DNA of 64,000 nucleotides from Epiperipatus broadwayi (GCA_028023455.1 JAQFVV010000186.1:1238001-1302000); one strand, 5' to 3'; counted from the stretch's first letter, positions 1-14,520 are shown. Program-made: numbers and translations. The notes: a model not told the origin generated them from the sequence alone.

Positions 1-74
1 ATTGGGGGAGGAGGGACATTGTTAGATTATTGAAAACTTTAGAGTTATAATTTAGAATATTTTTTAGATTGTTT

Positions 75-80
<6 letters not shown>

Positions 81-125
<45 letters not shown>
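81..125 (+). repeat. (TA)n tract
   Basis: Pure TA dinucleotides. Similar tracts: 2,714-2,781, 3,388-3,408, 33,604-33,690, 48,935-48,956 and 56,769-56,799. Confidence 0.97.
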
Positions 126-128
<3 letters not shown>

Positions 129-2712
129 AACCTCTGCTCTCTTCACTTGTTTACTTTATTAGATTTATAAATGCCCAGGCACCAATTCTATACAAGATTG
201 AATAAAATTTATAATTGTAAAGATTCTTATATTGTAATTACTCTATGGCTTAGCTCAGTTGAGGTTATAGGATATGGTCTTCATATAGGAGGCAAATAAG
301 TTGATAAAAACGTCTATAAACAATAATTCTATAATGTTAATTTAAATATGTTCTAAGCATCTATTCAATACTAAAACTGTTGCAAAATTGACAATTATTA
401 CATTTATTACAGTATAGACAATGATGAGGATTGGGTATCTTTTTATCCAAATCACCACCTATTCTAAGCAAAGTAGAATATATTATTAGCACTGTAATAT
501 GATGATTTATCATCTCCAGACAGATTAAATAAATTGACTTCTACTGGCAAATCTATATATTTTAGGGCTATGCTATGTTAACCATATATGTGTGTGTGTG
601 GAAATGGAGAATCGAACGTATATAATCAAGCAATTCATTTGGGCTTTTAATTCATTAAAACATTTATTAAAAATTAAAAGACAAAATAAATAATGAATAA
701 ACAAAAAAAATATTATTCTATGCACTTTGCTAACCAATTACATTGCTCTTATAGCAAAACCAAAATTGACTAATATTTAATATACGAATCATATATTTTC
801 GAACATGTGTGCTTTTATAATATCCTAAACATGATGTATTTTTAAAACATACTTTTTATTAGCTTGTTTATAAAACTTGGATGATGCCATAAATCAATCA
901 TCTTTTATACATATTATAAAATTTTATACAACACTTATCTGTTATAATCGGTGTAAATCATCTAACATTAACTATACAAAATAAAGAAAGGCAAGGAAAA
1001 ACAATAACTAAATACTTATATTTATACTTATACTTATATACATGAGGGTTAAATAATATCTCCAAACTCAATCTAAATAATCTAATCATCCCTTGACCAT
1101 TTCTACCTTCAACTCACATTCAATATACTTCCTATATAATGAACTTATAACAGATAAGGTTTTAATTCTTTATTTTTTTAAATAAACTTCATTAACAAAA
1201 TTGAAGCATAATAAATACAACATTTTTAAAATAATAATTTATAGCATCACGCACACATCCGAACATCTATAACCACCTATAATATAATTTCTAGATCATA
1301 TAAAATAATAAATTATCATATTATAATGATATGAAGTTACATTGTTTTGTTTTGTTTTTTTTTTAAAAAGAGAAAAAAAAATTGGTTATACATTTATTAT
1401 AAGTAATAACGAAAATACTTATCAATATCTCATCATTACATGTTAATTTTTTTAAACAAAATTGAAAGTTGAAAGAAATATACATATCAATTTTAAAGAC
1501 AACAGTAAATTATAACATAAAAAAAATGTCTATCCATTGTTAAAGCATAATTTGTTAACAACGACAATAGTCTTTTCTTTTTTATTATCCTAGAATTCCG
1601 TTATAGGCGTAATAAATGACATTTGCATGCATTGGAATTATTTTGTTATATATGCATGAATAGCAAAGTTATACAGTATAAAATTATCTTCTTGATATAA
1701 GATTAAATAGATAAACTTTTTTATTTTAAATTTTATTTTGTAGAATATTGATAGAAAATTCTTTAAATTGAAAATCAAGCATTTAATTATAGCGTCTAAT
1801 AAGAAAATTTTAGCTAGCTTTATTTTAAACAATTGTGTCATTTTAATATTATTTAGCTTTGGTAATATTTTAAAATAAATCATAATAATTTAGCTTACAT
1901 ATCATCCAGGCATTTTAAAAGTAGTGAATATGGACCATCGTTTGGCAGAAATTTGGAGGCTGGTATCCCTCTGGGGTGTGTCTATCTCCTCATTTTTATA
2001 TCATTCCAGTAGTATAATAACAAAAATTCTCCACAGGTATATTATTATAATCCTTGCGATGTTTTTTTTATATTTGTTCTAATACTCTTAGAGAGTTATT
2101 GATTCTTTTAAGTTTTTTTTTTACATCTTCTTCCCTGGAACTTTTTTTTTTACTTTTCTTCAAGTTTTAAACTCTATGTCTTTTTCCACTCACGCCCTCT
2201 GTGTTTTTTTATTACAATCAACTTTGGAAACGTGCCAGAATTTTACTTATAAAATTTTAACAATACAATGTTTGAATGGAATAAACATAATAATAAAAAA
2301 AATATTAAACATCAAATATTAATTTATAAATGTTATTCACTAATATACAAATAATCTTTATCATTTTTAAACATAAGATTATGAACAATATATAATTAGT
2401 AAATAATAAATAAAATATAGGAAAGAAAATTCTAATTAATAATATATCTATATTTCTGCTCATTATGACATGTAAATTTTTCTACTACATACAAACATCT
2501 CTGATGTTATTCATCCTCCTCTCCTACAACCAAACATATAATCCAAAACTCTACCAATCAGTACACCCACTTAAAGTTTTAATTTTTTAAATCCTAATTT
2601 TAACTAGCAAATTACATCTCAATTCATTTTTCTCAGATAATTAACTTTAGCCATTGTTAGCACAAATGTGAACTTCCCACATTTCTTTCTGGTGCCAACC
2701 TGGAAGGTCACA

Positions 2713-2787
<75 letters not shown>

Positions 2788-3387
2788 AAGAATTTAATTA
2801 AATTTAATCATTTTTATGTACATGTATGTATTTTACTAATTATATTTATTGTAATAAATGTAAATAATGTCCATTGGGGGGAATTGCAGTAGAATAATCT
2901 AGTCGTGTGATTTTGTAAAAAGAAATATCTTGATAAGGTTCCAATAAGGAATAAAAATTGGGTTGATATATTTAATAAATTTTGTATTTAAAATGAATTG
3001 TCTATTTTAATTTAGTTTTAAATTATTTTAAATTTTATATATAACTATAAACCCAGGAAAGCAATCCACACTTAAACAATTCTAATAATATCAATAACAA
3101 TCTCAATTTGTTGTCATGGCAATCTCCTTTTTTCAAATTAATTTTTATATAAATTATTAAAGGTTGTTAAAAATAAGATGCATTCTTCATCTGTTTAATG
3201 TATTAATGATGATTGCAAAAAATTAATCTGTACATAAATTAAAACAATAGACTAAGTCAAAAACTAAATTTATATAACAAAAAAACCCAAAAATAGAATG
3301 ATATTATTCTATCTTTTCATTGGATTTTGATTTTACTTCCACTTTGCAATTTCAAAAATTTAGAAGTTATTATTTATTTATTATTAC
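126..3387. other. AT-rich stretch without recognised genes
   Basis: Apart from the (TA)n at 2,714-2,781, I see only AT-rich, low-complexity DNA and no coding frame with family motifs. Inferred to be part of the SLC6 intron or 3' flank. Confidence 0.6.
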
Positions 3388-3408
3388 AATATATATATAT
3401 ATATATAT

Positions 3409-4670
3409 GCAAAATCATAAAACAATACAATACTAGATTAAATCCAAAATTTTACCAAAATCCTTACATGACCATGGTTTCATCTACTACAAATAGACCT
3501 TCTCAAGTGAAAATCAAACTAAAGGAAATAACAAATATATATACACAAAAACAAACCTTCCCATAATTCATTTCAAACTCCACCTTCCCTTAATATCAAA
3601 AGAAGTCTTCATAAGATTGATAGCCTCAGAATCAAGAATATTTATCATCAAAGTCTCCTTTATTCTTCTTTTAACTCATTCTTTTCATAAAAAATAACCA
3701 AAGCATTGTTAAACAATATTTTATGACCTGTATTTAATTCATGAATATATAAAGATTAGTTAAGATACCTATGTTTAACTCTACTTATATGAACCTTAAT
3801 CCTTTCATTAAGGCTAAATTTACTCTGGCCTACATAAAATTTACCACAACTACATGGAATCTTATAAACAATACCAGGAATAGACCTACTATCGATAGTC
3901 TGTTTTGAACCATTAAGTAATGAATTCAAATCAGAACCTTTCTTCTATGCAACCTTCCTTCCACCTAACAAATGACTATTCTTATAAACCAAATTATATA
4001 TTGAAGCCTTAAATGGTAACAACATATAATCATTTTGTTGGTAAGAATAATGATTATGTCATGACCATTTAAGGCTTCAATATATAATTTGGTTTATAAG
4101 AATAGTCATTTGTTAGGTGGAAGGAAGGTTGCATGGAAGAAAGGTTCTGATATGAATTCATTACTTAATGGTTCAAAACAGACTATTGATAGTAAGTCTA
4201 TTCCTGGTATTGTTTATAAGATTCCATGTAGTTGTGGTAATTTTTATGTAGGCCAGAGTAAATTTAGCCTTAATGAAAGGATTAAGGTTCATATAAGTAG
4301 AGTTAAACATAGGTATCTTAACTCAGTTTTATATATTCATGAATTAAATACAGGTCATAAAATATTGTTTAACAATGCTTCGGTTATTTTTTATGAAAAG
4401 AATGAGTTAAAAAGAAGAATAAAGAAGAGTTTGATGATAAATATTCTTGATTCTGAGGCTATCAATCTTATGAAGACTTCTTTTGATATTAAGGGAAGGT
4501 GGAATTTGAAATGAATTATGGGAAGGTTTGTTTTTGTGTATATATATTTGTCATTTCTTTTAGTTTGATTTTCACTTGAGGTCTATTTGTAGTAGATGAA
4601 ACCATGGTCATGTAAGTATTTTGGTAAAATTTTGGATTTAATCTAGTATTGTATTGTTTTATGGTTTTGC
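3409..4670. mobile_element. Palindromic (head-to-head) 5'-truncated Penelope-like element
   Basis: The two halves, 3,409-4,040 (minus orientation) and 4,041-4,670 (plus), are inverted copies of the same PLE 3' region, with 3' ends facing outward and almost no spacer. The centre near 4,040 is more diverged than the rest of the arms. Each arm holds the C-terminal GIY-YIG coding part and a 3' UTR. The outer edges touch (TA)n tracts at 3,388-3,408 and 4,709-4,718. The left arm's coding copy has a stop and is broken; the right arm's is open. Confidence 0.85.
4062..4514 (+). pseudogene. PLE GIY-YIG endonuclease fragment
   Basis: The open frame (141 residues from Met at 4,089, homologous reading back to about 4,062) encodes the C-terminal endonuclease of a Penelope-like element. 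GIVYKIPC and FYVGQS form the GIY-YIG pair, followed by LNERIKVHISRVKHRY, VLYIHELNTGHKI with the conserved His, and DSEAINLMKTSFDIKG near the end. It aligns along its whole length with the last third of the larger PLE protein at 47,454-48,788. The reverse transcriptase is missing because the copy is 5' truncated. Confidence 0.88.
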
Positions 4671-5489
4671 ATTTTTATTTTTGCTAGTATAGTGTTAGGC
4701 AGGTTTGATATATATATATGCTTAAAGGATAATCATAAGCAGCATTTATGTTGACTCATTATAAAGTAAAATTCAGTCCAGAAATTTTTCAAATAGGGTT
4801 ACTGAAAGAGGAGATATTCACCGAACTTGAAAATTGTTAGATAATAGTATTTTTTAATAGCTTTATATTCTTGTTTCATTCATAAGTTAAGGATAATTAG
4901 ATATCTCTTTAAGATCAGTACTGATTGCATATATGTAAATTAGTTATGGAGGACTAACCTCCTGAAAGACTATTTGTTGAAAAAAAAATTCATGATTTAC
5001 CTAGCCAAATTTGAACCCAGGTTATAAGAGTATCAGAAAATGAATGCTTTTTACAAAGTTGAAAATGGGAATATTTTTTTGTTTTTTCTTCATATATAGA
5101 AAATATATGAGTTAGACAAAAATTATTTTTCAAAAAAATATTTTTTTTAGAATAGCTATAGGTTTTCGGAAAGATAAATAAGTGAAAGAAAAAAGATTAC
5201 ATGGCATTGAATATGTTATGTTCTTGGAATCTCTAAATGTAATCATGACTGGCTAATGATATTGGAATTGTTATACCCATGTTATCTACATCTATTTACC
5301 AGTGTCTACATTCCAACATGAGATTTACTTGACATATAATGTAATTGTATTAAAATAAATTTTGTCAACTTTAAGACTTATTTGCATGTACTGGCATGAC
5401 TGCAAACAGATTAGAATTATTATAAGTAATGGTAGTGATTTTGAAAATTCACAGTGTTTGTACTGAATTTTTGCATAACATCTATATTT

Positions 5490-5833
5490 ATTAAAACAGG
5501 CAAAACTCTCCATACAATTGTGCCACTCAGTGCAAGCCAGAGTAATCAATGGATCCCAGAAGGCTTGTGCATAAAATCCCTATTTAGTGCCTACTTATCC
5601 AATGTCTCCAAACTAGTTTTTAGTTTGTGGCTTTCATCAGTGAGGAACATTGGACCTGACAGCACTGCACCTAGGTGGTGCAGTGCTCTCAGGTCCATGG
5701 CTCCTTACTGATGAAAACCACAAGCTAGAAACTAGTCTGGGGATAGTGGATGAGTAGACACTAGATAGGAATTTTATGCACAAGCCTTCTGGCATCCATT
5801 GATTACTGTATGGAGAGTTTTTCCTGTTTTAAT
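5490..5833. repeat. Foldback repeat, family 1 (short form)
   Basis: Inverted arms of about 170 bp meet at GCACTGCACC / TAGGT / GGTGCAGTGC (centre about 5,670). Each arm contains a decayed family-1 hammerhead (CTGATGA kept, stem II lost). Ends are TTAAAACAGG and CCTGTTTTAA. Confidence 0.8.
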
Positions 5834-7630
5834 AGCAATTATGAGCAAGCATAAGAAATAGTGATCATGTGCTCTATATTTATTATTACAAATATTTTAT
5901 TTAAACAGGGAAAATGCCATAAATAACATTGACACATTTACATGAAGCAATTGCATATATCATAATATATAAAAAATCAATAATACATGAGCAAGAAAGA
6001 TCTACATTTGTATATCTTAAATTTAAAATAATAATTGCATTAAAAATAGTTCCTAAGTAAATTTATTGTTAGCAAATTTCATGTTACTTTTTAGAATAAA
6101 CACATTGAATTAATAGCTGTTTAACACTAAAGTTACCAATTTGCACTTTTATGCTTATTTTTTTAATAAAATGTAGTATCTTAAAAGGTTATGATTGTAA
6201 GTAAATATATCTGTTTCTATGTTCACTAACAAGATCTCTATTTAGTTCTTTGATAATTATTAGTGACAATTAAAAGAAAGTATGTAGAATTCTTTGATGG
6301 ATTAAATAAGAGAATGAATTTGAAGCTTTAGAAAGAAAATACACATTTAAGTGCAAAATTAAAGTAAGAATAATTGGTGAATTAAAACAGCACAGGACAG
6401 TTCCTTTTTAGTTCCCTAGGATCATTTTTCTTTTAATTTAAAGCGAGAATGAAATTAATATATGAATTTGAGAAATTATCTTTAACAATAATGATATTCC
6501 AAACAGATTGGGCATTTTAGCATCTATTATAATGATGTCATCATGTGAATGGTTTTAATGATAAGTCCATTCTATTGACGAATTTGGTTTTATATGACAT
6601 ATTTAACTCAATGAAATTAGAATGATTCTTTGTAATGTAAAATCAAAATGATTCTGATTTCGATAAAATATCTGGGTTGCATATGGAAGTAATTTGTTAG
6701 TAATATATCACCCTTTAAAGACGCATTTTCTGTTACAGTTTTTTTTAAAAATAAATGGTATTCCAAAAATATCATCATTAACTATCCATCATAAAAAATG
6801 TTTGATTTTTTTTTTTTGAATCAGTTGCTGATAGTATAAAGGAAAGAAAATTTGAAGCACTGTATATACTAACTCTATGTTTATAGTCTTTGGAATAGTT
6901 ATAGGAAGATTAACAAAACAAATATAATTATGCATTATTAGTTTGATGGTACAAGTTTTAATTTGGATTTCTTAAAAATAAAACAACATTTTCATCTTCT
7001 TGGCATCTAGATTAACAATGTGCTAATAATAAGACTTCTAGTCTTACCATTTACCGAATCTTCTGAATGCAATCTAGAAAGTTATTGGTTTAGTAATTAA
7101 CAGAGAAGAACTCGGGCACTCTGTCACCCACTGATAGCTTCAATAATTTTGACTCAGTTTGATACATGTCAATCAGGTTTAGAGCATCAATTGTATAGAG
7201 GAACACATGAGAATTCTGGAAGTACAGTAGAGATTTCAATGAATTGTTATAGCTTTTAATAAATCAGAAAATAGGGTACATCATTATAATAATAATACAA
7301 CTTTTAGTACTAATAATATCATACTTTTATAATATGGTATATTTTCCTATTTGTTAGATATGGTAATATTGAATTTATTTTAAAGATATATTCTCCTTGA
7401 ACACATGAAACACATGAAAGATAATATATTTCCTAAAAGGCAGTTGGAGTAAAATGCATACGGACATAATGATCATCTTAAAACAAATATAAGTGTGAAG
7501 AGATGGCTGAATATAAAATTCAATGAAAAGATAAGTTATAAAGAAAAACAGATTTTCTGCAAACAAAGTTAAATTCAATAAAATGCATGAATGAAGTGGA
7601 ATGTAATATATATACATGTATTAAGGTTTT

Positions 7631-7881
7631 ATATAATATTCAATTGACCAAACACTTTACTACTTTTACAATGCTTTATTATCTACCCTTTCCTGCAGTT
7701 TACAGTTTCAATTGCCCCAGCAATCTTCTTCAGAATGTTATACCTCCTAATCTCAACTGAAAAACAGATATAACATTCTGAAGAGGATTTCTGGTCCCAA
7801 TGGAAACTATAAACTGCAAAAAAGAGTGGATAATAAAGTATTGTAAAAGTAGTAAAGTGTTTGGTCAATTGAATATTATAT
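7631..7881. repeat. Foldback repeat, family 4
   Basis: Arms begin ATATAATATTCAATTGACC and end with its reverse complement; centre about 7,756. Arms contain TTTACAGTTTCAATTG...CTTCTTCAG, the reverse of the hammerhead-like core CTGAAGA...GAAAC, which sits just beside the centre. Confidence 0.8.
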
Positions 7882-8145
7882 GATATACATTTGGCAATGC
7901 AATAGGAAACAGTAGTTATTATTAAAGTTTTACAGATAGAATTATTTTAACACCACAAAATTGAAGTTTAATGTTTTGTTTTGTTTTTTATCTTTTTTTT
8001 TCTAGAGTTATAAAAGACTATTAATTCATAAGCAAAAAAATATTGTATTTAATTATATTACAATTATTTGATTTTATAGTTTTTTATTTACATAAGCATT
8101 AAAGTGAGTAAGAAATGATTCCCCATGAAGGTTAGAAGTGATATA

Positions 8146-8153
8146 TATATTAA

Positions 8154-8241
<88 letters not shown>
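8146..8241 (+). repeat. (TA)n tract
   Basis: Long pure TA run, followed directly by an unusual G-rich patch at 8,274-8,340. Confidence 0.97.
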
Positions 8242-8248
<7 letters not shown>

Positions 8249-11200
8249 CAACACAAAAAAATTTATAAAATAAAAGGGGGCCCGACGGGGGGAGAAAAGA
8301 AAGGTAGGGAGGTGGGGGGGAAAAAGAAAGGAGGGGGGGTTTTTTTAAAATATTCTAGAAGAGGGCGCGCCACATCTCCTAATTTGAAGAGGTAAAGCCA
8401 CATACATAATCTGACTGTCACAATATATAGCAGGTTGTGTTTTATATAGGTTGTAATAGATTACATAGTTCATAAATAGGGATTTAAGATTTACCAATAT
8501 TTGGGATATTATAAAACAAAATCCATAAGGGTAGAAATGAAGGGAGGAAGGCCTATCAGGTGGGTCATGCAGAGTGCCATTGAAGCCGGGGTGATGAACC
8601 AGGCACATTTTAACCTTAATAGTGATATATATATATTGTGCCCTTTTCTATAGGTCATTAATAATTCATAACAGTTAATTACTAAAAAATTTTAAATTTA
8701 GAATATGTTCTTTTAATATGGTAATTGTATTAAGTCAATTATATCTTTAAAGTACAATTTAAAGCTAAAGAGAATACGTAGTATAAAGTCATTTAAAAAA
8801 TAGTTATGTAAAGCTTAAAATATTGTTGCATATGGTTGTAAAAGCTGGCCATATTAAATAACACAGCTGTAAATAATTAAAAGTATATTTAATAAATTCG
8901 ATTTTAATAGTTTAAAACTTATAGTTAATAAATGCTATGTTTAAATTTGTAATCATATTTAAATAGTCAAAATTAATATAGTATATTTTAAAAATAAACT
9001 TTATGATGGTGAGAATTGTATTTAATTCTATATTTTCTAAATTGTTCTTCCAAATTTTTTATAATTATTTTATATAATATAATAAGTGTATCAATTTTAT
9101 AAATCTGGGCAGAGAAATAGATTGAAAATCGTCTGTCAAAGTTATTAATCACGTGATTTTTAATGTATACTATCACACACACGCTTGTTTGAAATAATAA
9201 CAAAGTTTAAAATATTTTAAAAGTTATATTATAGAATTGGATAGAATTATTGCCTATCATAAAAGTAAATAATATTAAACATTAAGTTAACTATCGTATG
9301 TAATGCTTAAATGATGTAATGTTTTAAATAGTATCATAAAGACGAATACAGTTATAATATAAAAATTAAATATTTTATTTAAATAAAAATAGATAAATTG
9401 AATATTAAGAAATGGGATAAGTTATTAAATGTTATTTTAAAAGTTATTTTAAATGTTTAAATAGTTTTAATAATATAATAATTTATTTAAAAATAATATT
9501 TTAAATAATATTTTAAGTTCATTACATCATAAATTTTTATTTTCAAATATAATTCTGCTATAAATTGAAAATATGTAAATTTGTTTTCAAGCTAAAGTAA
9601 GAATTAACCAATAGGAATAGGTATTCTTACAGACTATAAATATTATCATAACTAAGTTATAGGGGGAGATTAATAATGTATTGAAACCGGAGAAAGGTAA
9701 AATATAACTATCAAAAGATAGTATTTTAAAATTTTTTATTTTAGTCAATTTTTTTTAGTACTTTCTCATAATTTATTTGAAAAAGAAACTAATTGATAAT
9801 TTTAAAAATAGCTTGCAAAAAAAAGAGAGTATGAACTAAAAAATATTTTAATAATTTTGTTTAACATGCTTAGTTACATTTTTTAAAGTTCTTTATCAGT
9901 CGTATTTTATCTAAAAGTTTAACCTAAACCATGCAGTAAAAGATGGATATACTACGAAATAAAATGGATATAAATTATAATAATGAAGAAATATTTGAAA
10001 TATTTATTGATACAGTTTTATTAATATTTCACTGAAGAACTGTTTTGGTACATAGAAACCACAGCTCGGACATTATACGGAGTCTAATGAAAAAATTGGA
10101 GACGCATTATTATTTATAAGCCTATCCAAGATTTATTTTTAAATAGTAATAGGACAATTATATTTCATGAATTATTTTATATAATATGATATTCAAAGGA
10201 GTAAAATGTTATATCCTTTCTGAAGGTAACTTTTTTTTTATTTTAAAATGATATATAAAAAATACCAAATGAAAGTTTAAATGTATCAAGAAGAAAACAG
10301 AGATAAAAGTGAACACATAGATGAATAAAAAAAAATGGATCCATGGAAATACAAATAGTACTTAAAAGTTTATCGAATATTTTTAAAATTAAATTAGATG
10401 GATTGATGCATCGGATACGCAGAGAATATTGGTAGAGAAGATTAAGAAGCTTCACGGGATTAATTAATATTATGATTTAATAATTACCCGTCCTAAAAAC
10501 TAAGACCAAGGATTATTTTTCTAAATTTTACTAAATGGATTAATAATTATTTTTGTTTTAAACTTTAACACGCTTGAAGAACATTTTTAAAACTCTAGAA
10601 AAAATAATAAACATTTTGGATTTATCAGGAACTATCGTCAAGAAAATATGTAACTATAGTTGTGATTCTTTTTATTTTGTTAACCTAGTTTAAATCTAAA
10701 TTTTTATATAAGATTAAGAAAAACATAAAAACATTAATTTATTAATATTAAAATTTTATAATATAACAATCTAATAATTTAGCTAAAAATATTTTAATAT
10801 AAAGTGTATGGGTATGAATTTTTTTTTATATCTGCAATGCTCAAGTGGATAAAGGAAGCCTACTGAACACGATGACTAGATAAAGGTTATTGGTAATAAT
10901 AATAACTATTGATAATTTATAATGTATATTTTTTGTTTTCTTTAGATCATCCAGAAATTGGAAGAATGAAGTGTAAAAGTTTTTTTTTTTTTACTTATAT
11001 GTACCGCATTTTATACAACATTTTAAAAAACATTATGAGATAGGATTGATTTGAAAATATGCATACGACAATTTTTTTGATTTTTTTTTTTTTTTTAGTA
11101 ATATAATCCAACATAACAAATAATTATGTGATTCTTTTAAAATTTTTATGATATGGGATATTCAAATATTGTCTAAGTAGATTGTATATGATTAGACATA

Positions 11201-13539
11201 TAGAATGATGAGTGGACAGACTTTTCTTGTGGAACAGCTAGATTGTTTAACTATTAATGAATTTTATTTATTGTTTTTGTAAATGCAGATAATTATTTAT
11301 CGATGTAAGATGTGGAAAATCTTGAGAAATAATTTTGAGATAGTGGCTTGGAAGTACTTAGTGAACAGGAAACCAAGATGATGTTTTAAAAAAATAGGAT
11401 GTTATAAGGAATGGAAATAATATTTAGTCTTTATGTGAATATCAGCATAGTTAACAAAGCCCTATGACTGATACACATTTTATTTGACAGTGTTTATATT
11501 ACTTTAAATATTTGATGTTCTAATAAAGCTGAAGAAATAGCTTTAACATCGCCCCTGTACTAGAAGATATTAGGCAGATAAATATCATACCTCTTCGCAC
11601 TGTGCCATGATTTTGAGATATGTTAAGAGTAATACTCTACCTTTCTTCCTTAATCCTATGCATCTGTTTTCGCTATCTTTATTTCATGTAACTGCATCGT
11701 TTAGTAAGATATTTTAAAAGAAGTGATAAATAATTTAGAACTAATGTTATGCTATCGTTTTTTGGATAATATTAGTTTATTTGCTTATAAGGAGCAGAAT
11801 ATTATAACTTAAAATTGAAGATCCAAAGTATCCTAAGGAAAGAAAAGAATCATAGAATATATTTTGAATTTTATTTCGGAAATGAAATATAAATTTTTTT
11901 AAAATAGGGTATCTAAACAAAGATATTTTTTTAAAAAGTGATAATAATTTTAAATGCTTTAGTATTATTTTTTTTAAGAGAAAATAAGTATTGCATATTT
12001 TAAAATACAATAGTACAAAGTAAATTATGTAAACAATATGCATAGTATAATTTTTGTTTATTTATTAACAGACATGTATTGATGATTAAACTTATATCAT
12101 ACTAAAGTAGGGCTTAAAGAAGAATATATTATGATTAGTAAACATTGTGTGATAAATACTAAAATCTAGTACTTAATTTTGGATAATACTTTGTGTAACA
12201 TCTTTGACTTTGCAAGATGAAATTTTTTTTTAATATTTTGAGAAATTCATACTCATTATAAAATTTTGTTTTCTATAGAATGTTTTCTAAGTATGAATTT
12301 TTAAAATAGGATAGTTTAATAATATTAAGGATAAAATGCTGTTGCTAATAAAGTAGATAAATTTATTTGTAATAAGTTAACCATAATGAGAAACCAAATA
12401 GTAACATTTTTTTTTTTTAATTTTGTCCTAAATCTAAATAAAATATAATTGAAATATAAATTATTTTTTTTATAACCCGGTAGATCAAACTGTAAAGTAA
12501 AAAAGGTTAAGGATATCCACTGTAAATAATGTAAATAAATTGTTATTTATTTGTTATTAGTAATAAACTTTGTTAAATTTTGTTATTTCAAAAAATTTTG
12601 TGTCCGAGTTATTTATTTCTCCACATCGCTGCATAAAAACACAATATATGCATAATAATTGAAACAAATATATAATTTTGCATAAAATATAAATAGAGAA
12701 TTATTTTAAGAATTTTAAATATTTTATTGGTATTCATTATAATTAAATAATCATAATCTTACATTATTTATTGGTCATAAATCAGTTATCACAATATTAT
12801 ATTAAATTATATGATATCAGTTGCCACACATATTTTGTTTGTCAGATTATTAAAATGCTACCATGTATTTATTATATCATTACATGAAGGTAAAGATCAT
12901 ATTATATTATTTCATTATTTTATTATGGTAATAAAAATATAATGAAAAGAAAAGATATACAGAATTAGTTAAACAATGAAGAATACTATTACTGTTATTT
13001 ATTATTATTAGTTTCAGTGTAGTAGATTATGACATAAAATCCCTTCTCATATTTTACTACCGTATTTTTTAAATTAACTTAGAATAAACTTTATGAACCT
13101 GAGATTATTTTATTGAGCTAGATTATTATTAAATAGAAAATTAAGATTTAATTATTAGTTTAATCTTAGTGAGTAGAAGTTATTAAAGTCGTAAGAATAC
13201 TATGAGTTTGTTATTTAAAATAGTAATAAAGGGGGATAGTGTTCTTATGCCATTGAGGTAGTATCCTGTAGGATATTGGCTCAATGTAATCTATCTTGTC
13301 ACCTGTATTTTCACTTCAAGTCTCATGAAAATATTGAATATTTATTTAATTTATTTTTATAAACTGAACCTTATTCGTATTTTAAATTTGAGCTAGTGAA
13401 ATATTTTAATTTTAATACTGAATATTTTAGTTATTAATTATTAACTGAGATAGAACACATTTTATTTTATACCATATACTATTTGGAAGGGAAGATGCAC
13501 GAGAGCAAGGTCAGAATATATATATATAAAAGAGGGGCC

Positions 13540-14110
13540 ATTAAATTGAAGCTAAGAGTATATGGAGGTAGAAAGGAGGAGACACCCATAGAACACATCA
13601 AGAGCCTTCAAAGATATAGCAGATGAACACCAAGTGATCATAGCATACCATCATCTAGAGAAACATGCAGAGACATGGTGGATTTCTCTGAGTCATCAAC
13701 CTCAAACATTTCTGGAGTATAAAGAAGCATTAGCCAAGATATTCTGGAATGAAGAAATACAAGAGAGGGTGAGGGCTCAAGATGTAGAGCAGGAGTTTCA
13801 AGAAGGTAATAGAGAAGTGTACATACATTTTTTAGGTGGCAGGTGGCTACATTGAGAACTTTAGAGGCATGTAAACTATCAGAGGAGCACATTGTAGAAA
13901 CAGCATGCAGAAAGTTACCCAATAAAATTAGGTGGATGCTGGGAAAAAGAGGAGAAAGATCAGTGATGACAATTGATAAAATGTTGAGCCAACTAGAAAT
14001 AGATGCAGAAAGAAGACAGATAGAGGAGCATAAGGTTAGGTCCAAAGGAGACACAAATGCTAATAAGCAGGGGGCAAAAAGAAATATGAAATTTAATATG
14101 TTCTTGGGAA
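13540..14110 (+). pseudogene. Ty3 gag remnant
   Basis: Two overlapping open stretches (13,634-13,855 and 13,843-14,160, different frames) read as a gag capsid. The first includes HLEKHAETWW and FLEYKEALAKIFW, resembling the capsid core in which a Trp-rich segment precedes a helix with an F-W pair. The second is Lys/Glu/Arg-rich with a QLEIDAERRQIEEHKVR helix. No CCHC zinc knuckle is visible. A frameshift near 13,850 separates the halves. Confidence 0.6.
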
Positions 14111-14139
14111 AGACCGGGTTCTGGGATATGCACACCAGA

Positions 14140-14520
14140 CACGTCCCATCATCCCTATAAAGGTAGGTTCAATGGACGTTGAAGCACTCATGGATTCGGG
14201 CAGCCAGGTCTCAGTAGTAGTGGAGTGTTTATACCACCAAATTAGAAGGGAACAGCCAGATATACTGATTCTCCCTCTAAAAACAGTTCACATAACCATG
14301 ACAGACAATTGGAAAGCTAAAGTAGAGCTGAAGCAGATATGAATAGATCTAAAAATCAATGGAAGGAGCTACCCACATGTGTTCCTTGTAATGAAAGGTT
14401 TAGTACATGAGGCCTTGTTGGGATCAGATTTTCTACATAGGGACAAATGTAACCTTGACTATGAGAGTGGTCAGGTCACATGTGAGGGTGAAGTGATACG
14501 TTTTCTTGCAGAAGGACCAC
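14140..14520 (+). pseudogene. Ty3 aspartic protease remnant
   Basis: The frame through 14,170-14,520 contains MDVEALMDSGSQVSVV, with the DSG catalytic triad of retroviral-type aspartic proteases (canonical DTG or DSG), and a later ALLGSDFLHRDKCNLDY, the conserved C-terminal GxDFL helix of retropepsins. An in-frame stop near 14,340 breaks it. It sits between gag and reverse transcriptase as expected. Confidence 0.7.

Larger units (their letters stand above)
5840..13500. other. AT-rich stretch without recognised genes
   Basis: Outside the foldback at 7,631-7,881, the TA tract and the G-rich patch at 8,274-8,370, nothing coding or RNA-like was recognised. Open frames here are short and of biased composition. 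Confidence 0.6.

Noticed and set aside
1920-2040. Possible further SLC6 exon
   Set aside because: A slightly GC-richer patch with a splice-like ACAGGTAT, but no SLC6 motif in any frame.
3409-4670. Terminal inverted repeats of a DNA transposon
   Set aside because: The arms are PLE coding and UTR sequence in inverted duplicate, not transposon ends.
5454-5711. 85-residue frame
   Set aside because: Lies entirely in the family-1 foldback; chance frame.
8138-8395. 85-residue frame starting in IYIYIY
   Set aside because: TA tract plus the suspicious G-rich patch; no family features.
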